A DNA stretch of 8,588 nucleotides, taken from the NCBI GenBank assembly GCA_015478765.1, contig JADMKR010000001.1:1-8588 (forward strand), in the 5' to 3' direction. Under the pieces are notes generated by a model. That model made no database searches, was not told the origin of the DNA, and was given only the letters and a program-made list of their open reading frames with translations. The translations under genes were made by a program, and so were the position numbers. How positions within the stretch are numbered: position 1 is the stretch's first letter; every line of letters begins with the position of its first letter. This document shows positions 5,783 to 8,588 of the stretch, piece by piece. The DNA comes from Flavobacterium sp. (GTDB lineage Bacteria > Bacteroidota > Bacteroidia > Flavobacteriales > Flavobacteriaceae).

Positions 5783-6418
5783 ATGCAGAGGCTTTCAAAA
5801 GATTTTTATTTTCCGCCGGTTGAAACTGCCGCATCAGACGGGATTGTGGCTATTGGTGGTGATTTATCGCCGGAGCGACTGATGCTTGCTTATAATAGTG
5901 GCATTTTCCCGTGGTTTGAGCAAGGCGATCCGATAGTTTGGTGGTCACCCGATCCACGGATGGTTTTGTTTCCCGATGATTTACGGATTTCGAAAAGCAT
6001 GCGGAATATTCTGAACAAGAATATATTCGCAGTTACTTTCAACACCGATTTTGAAAATGTGATAAGGAATTGCCGCGATATTAAGCGGGATGGCCAAGGC
6101 GGGACGTGGATTACCGATTCGATGACAAAGGCATATTGTGAACTCAATCGGCGTGGTTACGCAAAATCAGTTGAGGTTTGGCAGGACGGGGAGCTTGTGG
6201 GCGGATTATACGGCGTTGATTTGGGTCAGGTCTTTTGTGGCGAAAGTATGTTTTCGAAAGTGGCCAATGCATCTAAGGTAGCTTTCGTTGCGCTTGTAAG
6301 TAAATTGAAAGCAGAAAACTACAAGTTGCTCGACTGTCAGATTTATAACGAACATCTCGAGTCCTTGGGCGCTAGAGAAATCAGCCGCGCCGACTTCCTG
6401 CGGATTTTAAAAAGTTAG
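5783..6418 (+). CDS. aat: Leucyl/phenylalanyl-tRNA--protein transferase (Aat)
   Basis: Aat moves Leu or Phe from aminoacyl-tRNA to the N-terminal Arg or Lys of proteins. This creates an N-degron recognised by ClpS and degraded by ClpAP, in the cytosol. The 211 residues from this ATG fit the usual length of roughly 200-240. Signatures are F-P-P-V near 10-13, I-A-I-G-G-D-L-S-P-E-R-L (22-33), G-I-F-P-W-F (40-45), W-W-S-P-D-P-R (53-59), G-G-T-W109-I-T-D-S, C-G-E154-S-M-F and L-L-D184-C-Q-I. W109, E154 and D184 line up with substrate- and catalysis-linked residues W111, E156 and D186 of the E. coli enzyme. A GTG at 5762 would extend the frame by seven codons but lies inside the palindromic repeat, so the ATG at 5783 is preferred. 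The stop overlaps that of the convergent tag gene (TTAG, 6415-6418). Confidence 0.96.
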   Translation: MQRLSKDFYFPPVETAASDGIVAIGGDLSPERLMLAYNSGIFPWFEQGDPIVWWSPDPRMVLFPDDLRISKSMRNILNKNIFAVTFNTDFENVIRNCRDIKRDGQGGTWITDSMTKAYCELNRRGYAKSVEVWQDGELVGGLYGVDLGQVFCGESMFSKVANASKVAFVALVSKLKAENYKLLDCQIYNEHLESLGAREISRADFLRILKS

Positions 6419-6978
6419 CGATTTCGGGTCCAGCAATCTGCTACGTGATCGTTTATCATTCCGGTTGCCTGCATGTGTGCATAAATTACGGTCGAGCCCA
6501 CGAATTTGAATCCGCGTTTTTTTAAATCTTTGCTGACGTGATCCGATAATGGCGATGTAGCTGGAATGTCGGCCAATGTTCTAGGATAATTGTCGACTGG
6601 TATCCCGTCAATAAAACTCCAGATATATTTAGAGAAACTGCCAAATTCTTTTTGCACTTCAATAAACGCGTTAGCGTTTGAGACAGCAGCGCGAATTTTT
6701 AACTGATTGCGGATAATTCCGGCATCGTTCATCAGTTCCGTAATCTTTTCTTCGTCGAAGCCGCTGATTTTTTGGTAATCGAAATTCCGAAAAGCGTTGC
6801 GGAAATTCTCGCGTTTGCGCAGTATGGTTATCCAGCTCAGTCCGGCCTGAAACGTTTCGAGGATCAGAAATTCAAACAATACCGAATCATCGCGAACCGG
6901 CCGGCCCCATTCTTTATCATGGTATTCTTCATACAGCGGGTCGCCCACGCACCATTTACACCGAATTTTATCTTGCAT
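6415..6978 (-). CDS. tag: DNA-3-methyladenine glycosylase I (Tag)
   Basis: Tag excises 3-methyladenine from alkylated DNA, the first step of base-excision repair. The 187-residue length matches the family. The start I-R-C7-K-W with Y-H20-D-K-E-W-G and the end N-D-H178-V-A-D-C182 give the four zinc ligands (Cys4, His17, His175, Cys179 in E. coli). E41 in the L-E-T-F-Q-A-G-L-S-W49 block corresponds to E38 of E. coli Tag, which contacts the base. Y16 and W49 are the expected aromatic pocket residues. K-R-G-F-K-F-V-G-S-T near 153-162 is the typical helix-hairpin-helix neighbourhood. The gene is convergent with aat with a four-base stop overlap. TATCTTTA (6995-7002, this strand) is a near match to the -7 consensus but has no -33 partner. 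Confidence 0.97.
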   Translation of the reverse strand: MQDKIRCKWCVGDPLYEEYHDKEWGRPVRDDSVLFEFLILETFQAGLSWITILRKRENFRNAFRNFDYQKISGFDEEKITELMNDAGIIRNQLKIRAAVSNANAFIEVQKEFGSFSKYIWSFIDGIPVDNYPRTLADIPATSPLSDHVSKDLKKRGFKFVGSTVIYAHMQATGMINDHVADCWTRNR

Positions 6979-7011
6979 AGAATCAATGTTTGGTTAAAGA
7001 TATATGTTTTC

Positions 7012-7141
7012 GCAAAAGGGATTATAGCGGCATCCTTTTAAAATTTTAAGAGTGTTATGATGGGAAGCCGGTCCTGCAAAAAATTTTAAAAGATAGAGCG
7101 GAAAGCCCGGCGCCGAAGGGGAGAAGAACGGGGGCGTTTGC
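7012..7141 (+). ncRNA. Structured, repeat-like intergenic element of unknown function
   Basis: CTTTTAAAATTTT (7035-7047) pairs perfectly with AAAATTTTAAAAG (7080-7092) across a 32-nt interior. The stem can extend past a bulged C through AT/AT. Just outside it on each side lie matching strings TATAGCGG (7023-7030) and TAGAGCGG (7094-7101). A second stem can form between AAAGCCC (7102-7108) and GGGC plus TTT (7132-7139, one bulged G), and GCAAA (7012-7016) can pair with TTTGC (7137-7141). The arrangement AGCGGcATCCTTTT ... AAAAGATAgAGCGGAAAGC is one I recall from many flavobacterial intergenic regions, always as a paired stem. Whether it is a small RNA, a repeat or a known Rfam motif cannot be settled here. 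The orientation is a guess from that recollection. It contains no plausible coding frame. Confidence 0.4.
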
Positions 7142-7143
7142 CA

Positions 7144-7180
7144 TAAAAAAAATAAAAGCCCCATCGCTTAGATGAGGCTT
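7144..7180 (-). terminator. Intrinsic terminator of the lipocalin-like lipoprotein gene
   Basis: On the minus strand AAGCCTCATC (7180-7171) pairs with GATGGGGCTT (7165-7156) around a 5-nt loop. This gives ten pairs including one U-G. It is followed by a T-rich run (complement of 7144-7157). It starts about 20 bp after the stop codon at 7201. The wobble becomes an A-C mismatch on the other strand, which fixes the direction. Confidence 0.85.
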
Positions 7181-7200
7181 ATGAAATGTAAATAGGAAAA

Positions 7201-7632
7201 TTATCTACGAGTGTAAACAGTGATATAACGTACATTTTGACCTTGAACTTCTTCTTCTTCAGTAGCTATTTTCAAAGTACTTCCGTCAAGTTGCAATATT
7301 TCACCTGTGTACGTAGTACCATCAACAGTTACTGACAAAGTATTACCATCACGTGTATAAGTACTAGAGTCAATTTCTTCGTCGCACTCCGGAGTTCCGT
7401 CGTTGTAGAAGTAGTGGTCTACTACAGTCGTAGCTGTAATTTGCATGTAATCTTTTGGGCAGTTTTCACTGTGATCATAATCAAGTAGTGCTTCGTTACC
7501 ATTCACGGACATTCCGTCTTTAGAGTATTCCCACTTTCCTTCAAGAGAAGCTGTAGATCCTCCATCGTCGTCTTTACTACAAGATGTTAACCCAAGTGCT
7601 AACACAGAAACAAATAAAACCAATTTTTTCAT
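7201..7632 (-). CDS. Lipocalin-like lipoprotein, probably surface-exposed
   Basis: The 143-residue protein starts at MKKLVLFVSVLALG and has a clear lipobox L-T-S-C18. An upstream in-frame ATG at 7686 is excluded because the promoter elements lie inside that extension. The mature N-terminus C-S-K-D-D-D resembles the acidic lipoprotein export signal that sends Bacteroidota lipoproteins to the outer face of the outer membrane. Residues 28-143 look like a small lipocalin-like beta-barrel of the type common in this phylum: L-x-G-K-W near 30-34, then alternating strands such as Y-M-Q-I-T-A-T, N-T-L-S-V-T-V and Y-I-T-V-Y-T at the end. C58 and C83 could form a disulfide. The ligand is unknown. The gene is a single transcription unit with its own promoter (7657-7686) and terminator (7144-7180). 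Confidence 0.9.
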   Translation of the reverse strand: MKKLVLFVSVLALGLTSCSKDDDGGSTASLEGKWEYSKDGMSVNGNEALLDYDHSENCPKDYMQITATTVVDHYFYNDGTPECDEEIDSSTYTRDGNTLSVTVDGTTYTGEILQLDGSTLKIATEEEEVQGQNVRYITVYTRR

Positions 7633-7656
7633 TGTACTATTTTTTAAGATTTGGCG

Positions 7657-7686
7657 CAAACATAACAATAAAATAATATACAGCAA
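7657..7686 (-). promoter_or_regulatory. Promoter of the lipocalin-like lipoprotein gene
   Basis: On the minus strand TATGTTTG (7664-7657) matches the -7 consensus TAnnTTTG exactly. TTG (7686-7684) lies 19 bp upstream, the preferred spacing for the primary sigma factor of Bacteroidota. The start point is expected near 7651, giving a leader of about 20 nt. This is the best promoter in the window. Confidence 0.75.
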
Positions 7687-7711
7687 TGCTATTTTTTATA
7701 TAATTTTTAAC

Positions 7712-7740
7712 AAAAAATGCGCATCGGTGAGGATGCGCAT
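7712..7740 (-). terminator. Intrinsic terminator of tsf
   Basis: On the minus strand ATGCGCATC (7740-7732) pairs perfectly with GATGCGCAT (7725-7717) around a 6-nt loop. A run of six T follows (complement of 7712-7717). It begins about 25 bp after the tsf stop. No T run follows on the plus strand, so it acts for tsf only. Confidence 0.92.
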
Positions 7741-7764
7741 CTATTGAGTAGTATGCTGTTTCAA

Positions 7765-8586
7765 TTATCCAAGCGCAACTCGCTTGAAGCCAGTGACTTG
7801 TAAATTTGAATCTACAGATTTCACATAGTTTGAGACGCTCATTGAGCTATCTTTAATGTAATCCTGGTTTACCAATGTGTTGTCTTTGAAGAAACGCTGC
7901 ATTTTCCCTTTAGAGATGTTTTCTAGCATAGCTTCCGGTTTTCCTTCCTGACGAAGCAAATCTTTAGCGATTTCGATTTCTTTAGCAATGGTGTCAGCAT
8001 CCACTCCGTTTTCGTCCAGCGCGATTGGGTTCATTGCTGCAGCCTGCATCGATACGTTTTTAGCAGCTTCTTCAGCACCGTCGACATTGGCGGAAAGTGC
8101 GACCAAAACGGCGATTTTTCCGGAATGGACATAAGATCCGATGAAAGCGCCACTCAATTTCTCGAACGAAGCGATCTCGATTTTCTCACCGATAACGCCT
8201 GTTTGCTCAATCAGTTTTTCAGAAACCGAAATTCCGTTGAAATCAGATGCAAGGAATTCTTCCTTAGTGTTGTATTTCAATGCCTGGTTAGCTAGTTCGT
8301 TAGCCAATTTGACAAAGCCTTCGTTTTTACCAACGAAATCAGTTTCGCAATTTAGTGTCATTGCAACGCCTTCGGTTTTGTCGGCGTTTACGACAGCAAC
8401 GGCAGCACCTTCGGTCGACTCACGGTCGGAGCGGTTTGCGGCTACTTTTTGTCCTTTTTTACGCAGGTTTTCGATAGCAAGATCAAAATCGCCATCAGCC
8501 TCGACCAATGCTTTTTTGCAATCCATCATTCCGGCGCCTGTAATAGTTCTTAATTTATTTACGTCTGCAGCAGTTATTGTTGCCAT
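7765..8586 (-). CDS. tsf: Translation elongation factor Ts
   Basis: EF-Ts is the guanine-nucleotide exchange factor that recycles EF-Tu from GDP to GTP in the cytosol. The gene is complete at 273 residues, starting MATITAADVNKLR at 8586, two bases from the window edge. Residues 1-55 form the UBA-like N-terminal domain with the signature R-x-x-T-G-A-G-M-M-D-C-K-K-A-L. The core carries the EF-Tu-contacting motif E-T-D83-F84-V-G-K-N, with D83 and F84 equivalent to the residues that displace Mg2+ and open the nucleotide site. The end G-K-M-Q-R-F-F-K-D-N-T-L-V-N-Q-D-Y matches the dimerisation and C-terminal module region. In most bacteria rpsB precedes tsf on the same strand, so it is expected just right of the window. 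A strong terminator (7712-7740) ends the unit. Confidence 0.98.
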   Translation of the reverse strand: MATITAADVNKLRTITGAGMMDCKKALVEADGDFDLAIENLRKKGQKVAANRSDRESTEGAAVAVVNADKTEGVAMTLNCETDFVGKNEGFVKLANELANQALKYNTKEEFLASDFNGISVSEKLIEQTGVIGEKIEIASFEKLSGAFIGSYVHSGKIAVLVALSANVDGAEEAAKNVSMQAAAMNPIALDENGVDADTIAKEIEIAKDLLRQEGKPEAMLENISKGKMQRFFKDNTLVNQDYIKDSSMSVSNYVKSVDSNLQVTGFKRVALG

Positions 8587-8588
8587 GT

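Noticed and set aside
7633..7686. Upstream ATG (7686) for the lipocalin-like lipoprotein
   Set aside because: The extension would bury the signal peptide and overlaps the promoter at 7657-7686.
1..8588. Mobile element, CRISPR array, toxin-antitoxin or defence system
   Set aside because: No transposase, integrase, regularly spaced repeats or small two-gene module was seen. The gene content is chromosomal core.

Overview
The window looks like chromosomal core sequence from a member of the Bacteroidota, most likely a flavobacterium. Three things point there. The promoter-like elements are of the Bacteroidota type (TAnnTTTG near -7, TTG near -33). Clear Shine-Dalgarno sequences are absent. The gene neighbourhood is typical of the group: greA followed by a HIT gene, a flavin-reductase/DUF3127 pair, lipocalin-like lipoproteins with an acidic stretch after the lipid cysteine, and a GH92 mannosidase. 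This assignment rests on family knowledge and was not tested by a search.

Layout. Positions 1-1622 (+) hold the C-terminal part of a glycoside hydrolase family 92 protein whose N-terminus lies left of the window. It overlaps tail-to-tail with a small lipoprotein gene (1606-2019, -) that resembles a Rieske domain without its histidine ligands. A 231-bp gap follows and carries a long, strongly structured greA leader. greA (2251-2727, +) and a HIT-family gene (2735-3127, +) form a tight pair. The HIT gene meets a sensor histidine kinase (3124-4284, -) with overlapping stop codons. Divergent from the kinase run a flavin-reductase-family gene (4415-5299), a DUF3127 gene (5315-5707) and aat (5783-6418), all +. 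A palindromic repeat (5706-5768) sits between DUF3127 and aat. aat again meets tag (6415-6978, -) with overlapping stops. A 222-bp gap (6979-7200) holds a structured, repeat-like element and the terminator of the next gene. Next are a lipocalin-like lipoprotein gene (7201-7632, -), with a good promoter and terminator, and a complete tsf gene (7765-8586, -) with its own terminator.

Functionally these are mostly housekeeping genes: transcript cleavage (GreA), translation elongation (EF-Ts), N-end-rule tagging (Aat) and alkylation repair (Tag). Added to them are envelope or extracellular proteins (GH92, two lipoproteins) and one two-component sensor with no regulator gene beside it. I see no mobile element, CRISPR array, tRNA, rRNA or defence island, and no clear new multi-gene system. 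The points most worth a second look are the 17-bp hairpin plus T-tract in the greA leader, the GH92 protein with glutamine at the usual general-acid position, the Rieske-like lipoprotein with both histidines replaced, the DUF3127 tail extended up to a repeat that supplies its stop codon, and the structured element at about 7012-7141.
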